NCBI GenBank assembly: GCA_001829185.1
Contig: MIAR01000041.1
Coordinates: 60,904-124,903 of the forward strand
Reading direction: 5' to 3'
DNA from: Spirochaetes bacterium GWB1_60_80
GTDB lineage: Bacteria > Spirochaetota > Spirochaetia > Treponematales > UBA12059
DNA: 64,000 nucleotides
The position numbers and the translations under genes are program-made. Positions within the stretch are counted from its first letter, which is position 1. Each line of letters starts with the position of its first letter. The notes under the pieces were generated by a model that saw nothing but the letters and a program-made list of their open reading frames with translations, ran no database searches and was not told the DNA's origin. Below, in pieces: positions 1-7,857 of the stretch.

Positions 1-1
1 G

Positions 2-262
2 TTGCGTAACTACACGACTTCTTCGCAACGCACCGGCAACGGAGCTTCTTATGCTTCTGAACATCCCATCGCTGACGCGGGCATAGGTATCAGACTAGGC
101 AATTACCTGGCCGTTGATGTGTACGGCAATCTGTTTCTGGATCTTGAGGCGTTGCTGGGCTTGGCGGAGCGCTCGGACTGGAGTCTGACAGGCCGGTCGT
201 CAGTTAGCATTCGCGTACAGGGAACCTTATGCAGACCGCTCGGCCCTACTTGTTCGGCATGA
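2..262 (+). CDS. Unknown protein, probably the 3' end of a gene entering from the left
   Basis: An open frame of 86 codons runs from the window edge to TGA at 260-262. The only in-window initiator is a TTG at base 2, so this may be the C-terminal end of a longer gene. The product is rich in alternating polar and hydrophobic residues (GIGIRLGNYLAVDVYGNLFL), as in beta-structured or outer-membrane proteins, but I recognise no family. Its stop codon overlaps the next start as ATGA (259-262), the usual sign of translational coupling, which supports both frames being real. Confidence 0.4.
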   Translation: MRNYTTSSQRTGNGASYASEHPIADAGIGIRLGNYLAVDVYGNLFLDLEALLGLAERSDWSLTGRSSVSIRVQGTLCRPLGPTCSA

Positions 263-786
263 TTCGGAGACGCTTTCAACTGGAGGATGAGGGGCGCGCG
301 GTGCGCGAGTTGGTCGGCCCTGACGGGCGTATCGTGCTGGTGGCGCCATCGCCGGACTGCATCCAGGAACGGTTTTATGGCATTTGGGGTAACCGGGGCA
401 TAGAGTATCGCTTGGAGCGCTCTAGTCCGGTTACGTTCGATTTCAGTTCATTTGGGATCAATTTCCAGGTAGAGCAACTCGCCCTGAATAAAGTTCGGGT
501 GGTTTCAAACTACGTGATGACGCGCCGCACCCTAGAACTGGAAGTGTTGGACCAGAATACCTTGAGGATTGTCCTTAGTCGGCCATGGTTTTTGATACCT
601 GTCAATACAGTCTACACTCTTACGGTAAGTGATGGCCTGATTACTTTTTCAGCACTGGATGGGCACGGTACCCAGATTTTGCGACGGCCGGGCGGATTGG
701 AAGTGCGCACCATTGATGAGGGACGGTTGCTTTTTTTTAGAATCTTTGGCGGCTTGCGCCATCGTTACTTTATCAAGCTCCAGTGA
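259..786 (+). CDS. Hypothetical protein, coupled to the upstream gene
   Basis: The product is 175 aa of unknown function, starting MIRRRFQLEDEG. The frame could extend back to an ATG at 229, but I chose ATG 259 because it forms an ATGA overlap with the preceding stop. The protein looks beta-rich (many short V/I/L-alternating strands such as TRRTLELEVL and TVYTLTVSDGLITF). It has no signal peptide or membrane helix. I do not recognise a family. It belongs to a chain of overlapping short genes at 2-902. Confidence 0.5.
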   Translation: MIRRRFQLEDEGRAVRELVGPDGRIVLVAPSPDCIQERFYGIWGNRGIEYRLERSSPVTFDFSSFGINFQVEQLALNKVRVVSNYVMTRRTLELEVLDQNTLRIVLSRPWFLIPVNTVYTLTVSDGLITFSALDGHGTQILRRPGGLEVRTIDEGRLLFFRIFGGLRHRYFIKLQ

Positions 787-902
787 TCGTTGCCGACCAG
801 CGCTGGCTGGCCGCGACCAGCCTGGATGAGCGCCGTCGCTGGATTGTCTGTCTCCGGATTGCAACGTTCAGCCTTGAAAGCGGGCTGAATAATCTTGCTT
901 AG
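783..902 (+). CDS. Possible 39-aa protein, third member of an overlapping chain
   Basis: A GTG at 783 overlaps the previous stop as GTGA (783-786) and opens a 39-codon frame ending in TAG at 900-902 (MIVADQRWLAATSLDERRRW and on to GLNNLA). The overlap geometry matches the one just upstream, which is the only support. It has no recognised domain and could equally be a decayed gene end. Confidence 0.25.
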   Translation: MIVADQRWLAATSLDERRRWIVCLRIATFSLESGLNNLA

Positions 903-992
903 CCAGCAGAAGCGGCGTAGGATTTAGTTGACTGGTGGCCGACGCCTTTCGCGGTAACGGCACTGACATCAAATTTATATAGAGGGAAGCAA

Positions 993-1229
993 ATGAACAA
1001 GCTGAAAGCGCTTTTGGTCATCAATCCAATCATGGCACTACTTTTTTTAGCTTTGGTGGTAACAGCTATTTTTAATCGGGTGATCCCCTACCAGATATAT
1101 TCCATCCTTCATCCTGTTTTGGGATACTCGTTTCTGTTTTGCGTGTTGTGCCATATTGTTTTCAATTGGGTTTGGATTAAAGCAAATTTCAAAATATCCA
1201 AGAAAGCAGACGCTGGTAAAAAGATATAA
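993..1229 (+). CDS. DUF4405-like small membrane protein
   Basis: The 78-aa protein has two predicted membrane helices (about residues 7-27 and 38-62). The second carries two histidines 14 residues apart, His40 in LHPVLGYSF and His54 in LCHIVFNWVW. This fits the DUF4405 family, proposed to be heme-binding cytochrome-b-like membrane proteins. The start is supported by a purine-rich GAGGGAAG about 8 nt before the ATG. The gene is AT-rich compared with the main part of the window, suggesting transfer. No redox partner is adjacent, so the heme role is family-based inference. Confidence 0.55.
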   Translation: MNKLKALLVINPIMALLFLALVVTAIFNRVIPYQIYSILHPVLGYSFLFCVLCHIVFNWVWIKANFKISKKADAGKKI

Positions 1230-1358
1230 TAGCGGCCAGTCGGAAACCGTTGGCCGGTCCTGCATGCGGCCTTTGTCTCTGGAAGGGTGGGATCGACAAC
1301 TGGCGTTCGGGAGCAGCTGACTATTGTTGTACGATGTCCGTAGAGAAAGGAAAGACCT

Positions 1359-1787
1359 ATGATAATGCCAGAAACTATTGATTCCCTTCTTTTTGCGCCT
1401 TGCGGTATGAATTGCATGGTCTGCTACGTTCATTTAAAGGCTAAGAAGCCGTGCCAGGGATGCTTAGGAGATGATGCGGATAAACCCGAGCGCTGCAAAA
1501 ATTGTGAAATAAAAGATTGCGCTATCGCAAAGGGATTGGTTTATTGTAATGAATGCGTTGACTTTCCTTGCAAGAACATAAAAAAACTCGATAAAAGCTA
1601 TACTACGAGGTATAAAACCAGTTTGGTTAAGAATTCCGAATTTGTAAGAGGGAAGGGCCTTTTGCCATTTATGAAAAATGAAAGGGAAAAGTGGCGTTGT
1701 GCCTGTGCTGGCGTTATTTCTTTGCATGATCGATGCTGCACCGAATGCAAGAAGGCAATTGTTGAAGCTGTGGAAATCAAGAAATGA
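1359..1787 (+). CDS. DUF3795 cysteine-rich protein
   Basis: The 142-aa protein has the cysteine layout of the DUF3795 family: APCGMNCMVCYVH near the N-terminus, then PCQGCLG, RCKNCEIKDCA, YCNECVDFPC and CTECKK. The spacing suggests Zn or Fe-S binding, but no function is established for the family. A GAGAAAGGAAAG sequence precedes the start; ATG 1359 and ATG 1365 are both possible. The stop overlaps the next start as ATGA (1784-1787). Base composition is AT-rich, unlike the core of the window. Confidence 0.85.
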   Translation: MIMPETIDSLLFAPCGMNCMVCYVHLKAKKPCQGCLGDDADKPERCKNCEIKDCAIAKGLVYCNECVDFPCKNIKKLDKSYTTRYKTSLVKNSEFVRGKGLLPFMKNEREKWRCACAGVISLHDRCCTECKKAIVEAVEIKK

Positions 1788-1960
1788 AACAAGAAACTTC
1801 TTTGGCAGTTCAACAAGAGAAAGAAAAGGCAATTGTACAGGATTTTTGAATACTTTTCCGGAAAAACTGATTTAACGAAAATAGTTTATAACGATTGGAC
1901 GAAGAAAGATGTTTTGGCTCATATCGCGTCTTGGCTGCCGAATACCCAGGCGGGTATAAT
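1784..1960 (+). pseudogene. Remnant of a ClbS/DfsB (DinB-like) family protein, frameshifted
   Basis: ATG 1784 overlaps the DUF3795 stop and reads MKQETSLAVQQEKEKAIVQD, then stops at TGA within a T-run near 1846. In the next frame the sequence continues as FEYFSGKTDL and IVYNDWTKKDVLAHIASW. DWTKKDVLAHIASW is typical of the ClbS/DfsB/DUF1706 N-terminal helix motif. A one-base deletion in the T-run would join the two halves. Family similarity ends around 1955, far short of the usual 160-170 aa, so the gene is both frameshifted and truncated. Confidence 0.5.
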
Positions 1961-2100
1961 GCGCAATCCTGCTCCGTACGCTAAAAGCCTGGCGCTGAAA
2001 ACACGCAGCATTGTAGCGGTGGCAGAGATGGGGGAAGCAGTCCTGGCCTCCGGACGGTACGGCGCCTGCCTGATTACCGCCCAGATCTTACGGTACTTTA

Positions 2101-2417
2101 ATGTTCGAATACCGTAATATTCCCCCATCCGAGCGCTTTATTTGCGGGCTGGGCCAGCATGAGGGTGACCCGATGGCATACTGCGGCAATGTCCTGCTAC
2201 TGTGGGATTTGGTTGCTAGCGTCATGCACGAAATCTACGCCGACCAAGGATATTAAACCATGGCTACCAGGGCCTGCGCGAAGGGTTTGGTTACCCCTTG
2301 ATTACTGACTTCTGGTGGACGGCCGATAACCAAGTCTACTGCGCCCCGGTCAAGGCTATCCGGGATAAGACGGAGCCAGTAGACGTCCTTATCCATATCC
2401 AGACCAACTGGTACTGA
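2101..2417 (+). pseudogene. Unidentified gene remnant with a frameshift
   Basis: ATG 2101 opens MFEYRNIPPSERFICGLGQH and runs to IYADQGY followed by TAA at 2254-2256. The neighbouring frame then reads HGYQGLREGFGYPLITDF and ends WTADNQVY through DVLIHIQTNWY with TGA at 2415-2417. Both pieces look like real protein sequence rich in aromatic residues and together would give about 100 aa. A small indel near 2256 is the simplest explanation. I recognise no family. The intervening stretch 1960-2100 has a continuous but unrecognisable frame. Confidence 0.3.
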
Positions 2418-2489
2418 CGACGGCCCAGCCACTAGTAGAAGGGTGCCGGCTGCCGCCAATTTGATTTTTCGCAGGGATTGTTGTACCTT

Positions 2490-2624
2490 TAGCAGGGTGT
2501 TGAAAAACGCGGATGCGGCTTTTCAACACTTCAAAAGCCGGTACAATTACGCAGCATAGCGCAAGCTATGCGAGGAATTGTTAAGGTTGTTGAGAAAGCA
2601 ACCGGCTTTTTCAACAACCTGTTA
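2490..2624 (+). repeat. 135-bp TA-flanked three-hairpin element, copy 1 (MITE-like)
   Basis: This is one of four near-identical 135-bp copies in the window; the others start at 20457, 43287 and 55606. The ends form imperfect terminal inverted repeats of about 18 bp (TAGCAGGGTGTTGAAAAA on the left, the complement of TAACAGGTTGTTGAAAAA on the right) and terminate in TA. Inside are three stem-loops: GTGTTGAAAA pairing with TTTTCAACAC, a central CATAGC-GCAA-GCTATG hairpin flanked by CAATT/AATTG, and GGTTGTTGA pairing with TCAACAACC. Orientation is defined as + here. It encodes no protein, so mobilisation would have to be in trans. Confidence 0.9.
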
Positions 2625-2715
2625 GGGTGCGTCGTCCGCGCGGCCAGTTATTGGCGCGGCGGCCTGCCGGAAACCGGCGGCCGGGGGCGTCGACCTGCAC
2701 CTGAAGGAGGATGGC

Positions 2716-2898
2716 ATGAGTATTAAGAGAACTTCGCAAGACAAATTGGTGGGCGGCGTTTGCGGCGGCATCGCCCGCGAACTGGGCTGGAAGGCTGGCA
2801 CCGTCCGCCTGCTTTTCGCCTTGGCCGTGGTACTGGGCGGCTTGAGCCTGTGGGTCTACCTGATCGCCTGGTTCCTGATACCCAGCGACGCGGCCTGA
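2716..2898 (+). CDS. PspC-domain membrane protein
   Basis: The 60-aa protein is a stand-alone PspC domain: KLVGGVCGGIARELGW at the N-terminal side, then one long hydrophobic helix (RLLFALAVVLGGLSLWVYLI) ending IPSD. PspC proteins take part in envelope-stress sensing, but single-domain forms are widespread and of unclear role. An excellent AAGGAGG lies 6 nt upstream of the ATG. No other psp gene is nearby. A stem-loop with a T-run follows. Confidence 0.9.
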   Translation: MSIKRTSQDKLVGGVCGGIARELGWKAGTVRLLFALAVVLGGLSLWVYLIAWFLIPSDAA

Positions 2899-2960
2899 GG
2901 CCGTGCGGCTGGAGCGGAGCGGCTTCAGCCGCCAGCCGGTGGCGAGTCGTTAGTTTAAAC

Positions 2961-2995
2961 AAAAGGGCTGCCTGCCTCGCGGGTAGCCTTTTTTA
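2961..2995 (+). terminator. Rho-independent terminator after the PspC gene
   Basis: GGCTGCC pairs with GGGTAGCC around the loop TGCCTCGC, and a run of six T follows. It sits about 65 bases after the PspC stop codon. Confidence 0.75.
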
Positions 2996-3110
2996 ATGGG
3001 ATTGCCAGTCGCCATTCATCTTCGGTATTCGAGTTTTCCAAAAAAATGTTCAGGTCAGAAACGTGATTATGAAACAGTTTATTTGATTTTACAGGCTGGC
3101 CTACTTATAT

Positions 3111-3130
3111 TTAGTATAGGCTAACTATAA
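3111..3130 (+). promoter_or_regulatory. Probable DtxR-family operator overlapping the promoter/leader
   Basis: The sequence TTAGTATAGGCTAACTATAA resembles the DtxR/IdeR box (consensus TTAGGTTAGSCTAACCTAA), agreeing at 14 of 19 positions including the central TAGGCTAAC. It lies directly before the GGAG ribosome binding site of the DtxR-type gene, so metal-dependent autorepression of the whole three-gene operon is likely. Confidence 0.6.
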
Positions 3131-3141
3131 GGAGCTAAGAC

Positions 3142-3831
3142 ATGGAAAAACCTTCCAATGCCACCACCATAGAAATCACGCCCGCGGTTGAAGATTACCT
3201 CAAGGCGGTATATCGCCTTGAGCAAGCGGGACTACCGGCGCAGACGAATCGTCTCTGCGAAGAATTAGGGGGCATTAAGTCGGCCTCGGTTTCCGGCATG
3301 CTCAAGCGTTTGGCGGAAGCGGATCTACTCGAATATACCCCATACCAAGGGGTAACGCTGACGCCTACCGGAAGGAAAATAAGCCTCTCCGTTTTGCGAA
3401 AACATAGGCTTCTGGAGCTTTTTTTAGTGCTCGAGATGGGGTATACATGGGAAGACGTGCATGAGGAAGCCGAAAACCTTGAGCATCATGCCAGCGATAA
3501 GCTTGTAGAAAAAATTGCTGCAAAGCTTGGGTATCCGGAGTTTGACCCACATGGCGATCCGATTCCAGACGCCGAGGGCGGTCTGCCTGCCAGGGAAACC
3601 CTCATCCTTGCCGATTGCCCTATCGGCCGGGAAATGCGCGTATTTCGCGTACTCAACCAGAATCCTGAACGATTGTCCTTCTATAGCAACAATGGGCTAA
3701 CGCCAGGCTCTGCCGTGACCGTACGTTCGCGGCAATTCGGAAACGACACCTTGAATTTGCATGTAAGCTCAGGCGATCTTACCTTGGACATTCATGAAGC
3801 GGCGAAGATACTCATGGTCCGCAGTAATTAG
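3142..3831 (+). CDS. DtxR/MntR-family metal-dependent transcriptional repressor
   Basis: The 229-aa protein has the three DtxR parts. A winged helix spans about residues 12-75 (VEDYLKAVYRLEQAG, then SASVSGMLKRLAEADLLEY). A metal-binding and dimerisation region spans about 80-145 (LRKHRLLELFLVLEMGYTW, AENLEHHASDKLVEKI). A C-terminal FeoA/SH3-like domain spans about 155-228 (LADCPIGREMRVFRVL onward). Such proteins bind DNA when loaded with Fe(II) or Mn(II) and repress metal uptake. GGAG lies 7 nt from the ATG. The DtxR-like box just upstream implies autoregulation. It is followed 15 bases later by an oxidase and then a ZIP transporter, so its regulon probably starts here. Confidence 0.9.
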   Translation: MEKPSNATTIEITPAVEDYLKAVYRLEQAGLPAQTNRLCEELGGIKSASVSGMLKRLAEADLLEYTPYQGVTLTPTGRKISLSVLRKHRLLELFLVLEMGYTWEDVHEEAENLEHHASDKLVEKIAAKLGYPEFDPHGDPIPDAEGGLPARETLILADCPIGREMRVFRVLNQNPERLSFYSNNGLTPGSAVTVRSRQFGNDTLNLHVSSGDLTLDIHEAAKILMVRSN

Positions 3832-3846
3832 GAAGGATGGCACTAT

Positions 3847-4872
3847 ATGCGTATGGCAATTAGAAAAAGTAGCATACTACCCGCGTGGATCGCTGCGCTT
3901 GTCGCACTCCTTGTATGCACTATCATCGTTTCATGTTCCGTTGCCGCGCCTACGAATGATCCACACATCATGGATGTGAGCACGGCACATACAGCGTTTA
4001 TGCCAGGGTACGCACGGGACGTTGATGTCAATGGGATAGGGTTCGATCCTATGGCTATTCTTGAAGATTTCGATAATGGAAAGGTATCGACCTTACCCGA
4101 TGGACGGACGCTTCGCGAGTATTGGATAGTCTCCGAGATAATGATCGTCGAGGTGGCTCCTGGCGTATTTTATGAGGCTTGGACGTACAATGGTCGTGTT
4201 CCCGGCCCCACGATTCGGGCAACCGAAGGAGATATGCTGAGGATCTACTTCACGAATGCGACTATGCATCCCCATACTATGCACTTCCATGGGATTCATC
4301 CCGGTGCTATGGACGGTGTCTTCGAGCCCGTCCTTCCTGGCGCTTCCTTCGTTTATGAGTTCGAGGCGGCTCCCGTTGGCGTCCACCCCTACCATTGCCA
4401 TATTATGCCCTTAGCCAGTCACATCAGCCGCGGCCTCTATGGAACCTTCATCGTGGATCCTAAAGGGGGAAGGCCCCAGGTAGACCGTGAAATGGTAATG
4501 GTGATGAGCGGGATTGACTTGGATTTTGATAATGCGAACGACCTGTATGCGGTCAACTTCATCCCATTTTATTACGATAAGCACCCAATCCAGATTTTCA
4601 TTGGTGAACGGCTTCGGATCTACCTGGTTAACATGCTGGAGTTTGACGCGGTCAACTCGTTTCACCTGCACGCCAACTTTTTCGATTACTACCCTACGGG
4701 GACGAGCCTTGTCCCGGCAGAGTATACCGATACGATATCCCAGGTCCAGGCTCAACGGGGAATCCTTGAATTCAGTTATCAATTCCCTGGCAAATATATG
4801 TTCCACGCCCATAAAACCGAGTTTGCGGAGCTCGGCTGGACCGGTATTTTTGAAGTGAGGGAGAAACCATGA
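3847..4872 (+). CDS. Two-domain multicopper oxidase, exported
   Basis: The 341-aa protein begins with a hydrophobic export signal that may end in a lipobox (TIIVSC), placing it outside the cytoplasm. Two cupredoxin domains follow. Domain 1 has HPHTMHFHG (residues 141-149) and HPYHCHIMPLASH (180-192), which supply trinuclear-cluster histidines and a full type 1 Cys-His copper site. Domain 2 has HLH (273-275) and FHAHKTEF (from 319), where Ala replaces the Cys, so only domain 1 has a type 1 copper. This is the arrangement of the two-domain oxidases with type 1 copper in domain 1, which work as trimers. GGAAGGAT precedes the start. The stop overlaps the ZIP start (ATGA), suggesting coupled synthesis. 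Its substrate is unknown; a metal ion is my inference from context. Confidence 0.88.
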   Translation: MRMAIRKSSILPAWIAALVALLVCTIIVSCSVAAPTNDPHIMDVSTAHTAFMPGYARDVDVNGIGFDPMAILEDFDNGKVSTLPDGRTLREYWIVSEIMIVEVAPGVFYEAWTYNGRVPGPTIRATEGDMLRIYFTNATMHPHTMHFHGIHPGAMDGVFEPVLPGASFVYEFEAAPVGVHPYHCHIMPLASHISRGLYGTFIVDPKGGRPQVDREMVMVMSGIDLDFDNANDLYAVNFIPFYYDKHPIQIFIGERLRIYLVNMLEFDAVNSFHLHANFFDYYPTGTSLVPAEYTDTISQVQAQRGILEFSYQFPGKYMFHAHKTEFAELGWTGIFEVREKP

Positions 4873-6017
4873 AAACGGTCATACTGTTTCTTATTCCCCT
4901 AGCGCTCCTTGGTGGTGTCATCGCGCTCTTCATCCTGACAGGCGGAGCTGGCCTGGACGACAAGCCCGCCGCGCCCGTTGAAAGCATTGACTTCGAGCGG
5001 ATACAGCTTCATGAAGGCAGCATTACCCTTACCATACGTAATACTGGCCAAGAACCGGTCAATATAGGATATATCGCCATCCGGGACTTGGTAGCTGAGT
5101 ATACCGTCAGGCCTTCTGGCGGAATCCCCAGAATGGGCGCCGCTACAGTTACCCTAGCGTATCCTTGGGTGGAAGGCGAAGCATATGAGATACTTCTCTT
5201 CACGGCCAACGCAATTCCTTTCACTACGAGCATAGAAGCAGCAACCGAGACCCTGCCAATTAGCCTATCTACCCTGCTTGGATTCACTCTCATCGGTCTG
5301 TATGTAGGCGTCCTGCCCGTTTTCTTAGGTATTTTTTGGTTACCGGCCCTTCGAAGGTTGGGGCCGAAGGCCTTTACCTGGCTGATGGCGCTAACGATTG
5401 GCCTACTCATTTTCCTTGGCATCGATGCTATTGCAGAGGCTTTGGAAAAAGCGGGGGAACTAGGGAGTCCCTTTCAAGGACCTGGACTTATAGGTATTGG
5501 CGCCATAAGCGCCTTCATGTTGCTTGACGCCTTATCAAAGCGGAGGGCGATGGCCAACTGCGATGAAGTAAGTACGAACGAACGCATCGCCCTTCGGATC
5601 TCAATGGGCATAGGGCTTCATAATTTGGGTGAGGGTCTGGCTATAGGCTCCGCTTTCATGCTGGGGGAAGCGAATCTCGGTATGTTTTTCGTCATCGGCT
5701 TTATTCTCCAGAACATTACCGAGGGCTTGGGAATAATTGCTCCGCTCGTAAAGCAAAAGCCATCGCTTAAGTACCTGGGGTTGCTTGGCCTGCTTGGTGG
5801 CGGACCCGCCATCGTGGGAACGTGGCTGGGCGGCTTGGTCACGCTGCCGGCATTGTCGGTTGTCTTCTTGGCATTAGGAGCTGGCGCGGTCCTTGAAGTC
5901 GCCTTCGAGATCGGGAAATTCATAGCTAAGAAATCAAGTACCTTGCCGCTTACTATCTGTAGCGGCGTCATTTTTGGTATGGGCCTTCTCTACCTAACGG
6001 GCTTTTTGATCAAGTAG
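4869..6017 (+). CDS. ZIP-family metal transporter with an N-terminal ectodomain
   Basis: The 382-aa protein has an N-terminal helix (residues 4-25), then about 100 residues predicted outside the membrane with beta character (SITLTIRNTGQEPVNIGYIA), then a ZIP core of about eight helices. The ZIP signature is HNLGEGLAIGSAF (His251) with NITEGLGIIAPL in the next helix, which form the binuclear metal site of ZIP importers of Zn, Fe or Mn. The ectodomain is not part of the standard ZIP fold and could dock the oxidase encoded just upstream (4-base overlap). Regulation by the DtxR-type repressor favours Fe or Mn as cargo, but this is inference. Confidence 0.85.
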   Translation: MKTVILFLIPLALLGGVIALFILTGGAGLDDKPAAPVESIDFERIQLHEGSITLTIRNTGQEPVNIGYIAIRDLVAEYTVRPSGGIPRMGAATVTLAYPWVEGEAYEILLFTANAIPFTTSIEAATETLPISLSTLLGFTLIGLYVGVLPVFLGIFWLPALRRLGPKAFTWLMALTIGLLIFLGIDAIAEALEKAGELGSPFQGPGLIGIGAISAFMLLDALSKRRAMANCDEVSTNERIALRISMGIGLHNLGEGLAIGSAFMLGEANLGMFFVIGFILQNITEGLGIIAPLVKQKPSLKYLGLLGLLGGGPAIVGTWLGGLVTLPALSVVFLALGAGAVLEVAFEIGKFIAKKSSTLPLTICSGVIFGMGLLYLTGFLIK

Positions 6018-6094
6018 CGTGGCGTGTGTCCTGCTAGGGGTACTTTCTGATCCGGCAATTTAAAAATGCTGGAGGCCGCCTCTGTTGGTGATGA

Positions 6095-6310
6095 AACGTT
6101 GGACTTGGTGATTTGTCGATTTTTCCGCACCTGGATTACGAGCTGCCGCCGGATAATGCCATGGTCCATGCCGAAAAATGGGCCGCCGGCCGGACAGTGC
6201 TAGCCTACACAACTGACGACCAGTCCGCCATCAAGGTGAGCGGAAAAAAGGTCGAATTTGTTTCCATGGGCTTTGGGAAACTGTTTACATGCTGGCGGGG
6301 GATGGCCTGA
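6095..6310 (+). pseudogene. C-terminal remnant of a peptidase E (S51)-like protein
   Basis: The frame is open from 6095 without a good start codon and reads VGLGDLSIFPHLDYELPPDN, then EKWAAGRTVLAYTTDDQSA, IKVSGKKVEFVSMGFGKL and TGA at 6308-6310. The pattern IFPHLDYE, then the AYxxDDQxAIKV block and a final VEFVS segment, matches the C-terminal third of peptidase S51/PepE-type proteins. The N-terminal two-thirds with the catalytic Ser nucleophile are absent, so this is a truncated fragment. Confidence 0.5.
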
Positions 6311-6357
6311 GGCCGATCGTTCGTTATACGCCGCCTATGCGGCGCGTTAGGAGAATT

Positions 6358-7182
6358 ATGCGACTATCATGTGGATTTTTGTTCATCTTGATTCCGGTAA
6401 TCATGTCATGCTGTACTACTAGCCTGGCCGACGATCTGGTTCAGGAAAACCGGGTATTTGAATCTTCCTTTGAAGCGGTGTCCGATTTTGATGGCTTTTA
6501 TATGGTGCCACCAGGGGATTATGACAGCAGTCATGAACTGTCCACGGAAGTAGTGCATGACGGAACTTATTCCCATAAGGCTTGGATTCTTTCGGCCCGG
6601 GCGGCAAACAACGATGGCGCTATCTACCTGCCGCATCGGGCCTATCCGACTATCCAGCTTTACAAGACGTCAGATGGCCGCTTCGTGACACCCTGCCTGG
6701 TCAGCTTTTGGGCTTACCTGGATATGGCTTTGGTCGACAAACCGGCGGGTTCTATCGATGATTGGTTTAGCTTTGCCACCCTGAGTCCGGACGACAGCGA
6801 TAACTGGGTCCGGACGGTGGTAGTCAATATCACGCCCGATGGTTATCTGCGCTTGGTGCATGTGCCCGATCAAGGCGAGCAAGAGTACATCTTTCAAGCC
6901 AGCACCGAAAATGATCCAGCTGGTTCAAAGCAGTATCCCTACCGGCAATGGGTAAAGATTGATATATTCATCGACTTTTCGGCCAGTGGCGGCTACGCCA
7001 AGCTGTGGCAGAATGGCGTCTTGACCTCGCATGCCTGGGTGAATGGGGGCAACGGCACCCTGGCCCAAGCCCACTTTGGCTTGTACGCCGCCGCGGCCGT
7101 ACCGTCCGGTGCCGTCTATAACGACCAGCTGTCCATCATGGAAATTTCGGATGAAGCTGCTGCTTTGCAACTCATAGAGTAA
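6358..7182 (+). CDS. Putative lipoprotein with a concanavalin-like fold
   Basis: The 274-aa product starts at ATG 6358, which has TAGGAG 6 nt upstream; an in-frame ATG at 6289 lacks this and would add 23 residues. The N-terminus (MRLSCGFLFILIPVIMSCCT) is a signal peptide with a lipobox-like MSC/SCC. The remainder has the features of LamG/polysaccharide-lyase-like jelly rolls: paired aromatic strands, VSFWAYLD, YRQWVKIDIFIDF, and a closing VYNDQLSIMEI strand. A carbohydrate-binding role is therefore possible but not shown. It lies between two pseudogenes. Confidence 0.6.
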   Translation: MRLSCGFLFILIPVIMSCCTTSLADDLVQENRVFESSFEAVSDFDGFYMVPPGDYDSSHELSTEVVHDGTYSHKAWILSARAANNDGAIYLPHRAYPTIQLYKTSDGRFVTPCLVSFWAYLDMALVDKPAGSIDDWFSFATLSPDDSDNWVRTVVVNITPDGYLRLVHVPDQGEQEYIFQASTENDPAGSKQYPYRQWVKIDIFIDFSASGGYAKLWQNGVLTSHAWVNGGNGTLAQAHFGLYAAAAVPSGAVYNDQLSIMEISDEAAALQLIE

Positions 7183-7201
7183 TAGGAAATTATAACCACT
7201 G

Positions 7202-7857
7202 AATTCTAGCAAAACTCGCTTTTTGGGAGTCTTCGCGCATCCTGATGACGAATTCGCGATTGCCGGACTGATTAGGAAAGCCCTGTCTTGTGGCGTGGAA
7301 GTTCATCTCGTTACCGCTACTCGTGGAGAAGCCGGCAGAATCCAGAATGAGAAAAAGCTGCTGTTAGGAAAAATGGGTCCAGCTGATATTCGAGTCGCGG
7401 AATCTATCGATTCATGTAAGCAACTCAAAGTAACCCAGTCTTACTTTTTAGGGCTACCTGATGGAGCGTCAGAGAATTAGGATTACAGTCAGGCAACCCA
7501 AGGGCTTTTAGATATTATTGATCAGGTTCAACCGACGCAGGTTTTGGCTTTGGCTGGAATGGATTCAATGGGCATCCTGATCACATTGCTGTGTCTGGAA
7601 TTGCAGCTGAGGCTTGCAGATTGCATGTTATTGCCTTAACCAATGATGAATTACAGACTGAAATGGCATTATTAAATATTTATCGGAGTCAATTCCCGGA
7701 CGCTAATAATCTGTATTTCAGGCTTCCTAAGCATGTTCTGAGAATGGTATCAAGATATGAATGCTATTACGAAGTGAACGGGAAATCACTGGCTGCGTTA
7801 ATAATTCCGGGTTTGAGTCATATTTCAGGGCTTGGATGGAATAGTAGCGTAACGTAA
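7202..7857 (+). pseudogene. PIG-L/LmbE-family deacetylase, broken by a stop and a frameshift
   Basis: The frame opens at 7202, with a TTG at 7223 the only initiator, and reads FLGVFAHPDDEFAIAGLI then VHLVTATRGEAGRIQNE. It halts at TAG 7478-7480, then continues in frame as DYSQATQGLLDIIDQVQPTQ. Around 7540 the reading shifts and continues as FNGHPDHIAVSGIAAEA through to 7857. AHPDDE and GHPDH are the two metal-binding motifs of PIG-L (GlcNAc-PI deacetylase/LmbE) enzymes, so both ends are present but cannot be translated as one chain. The stretch is the most AT-rich of the neighbourhood, suggesting import before decay. Confidence 0.8.
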
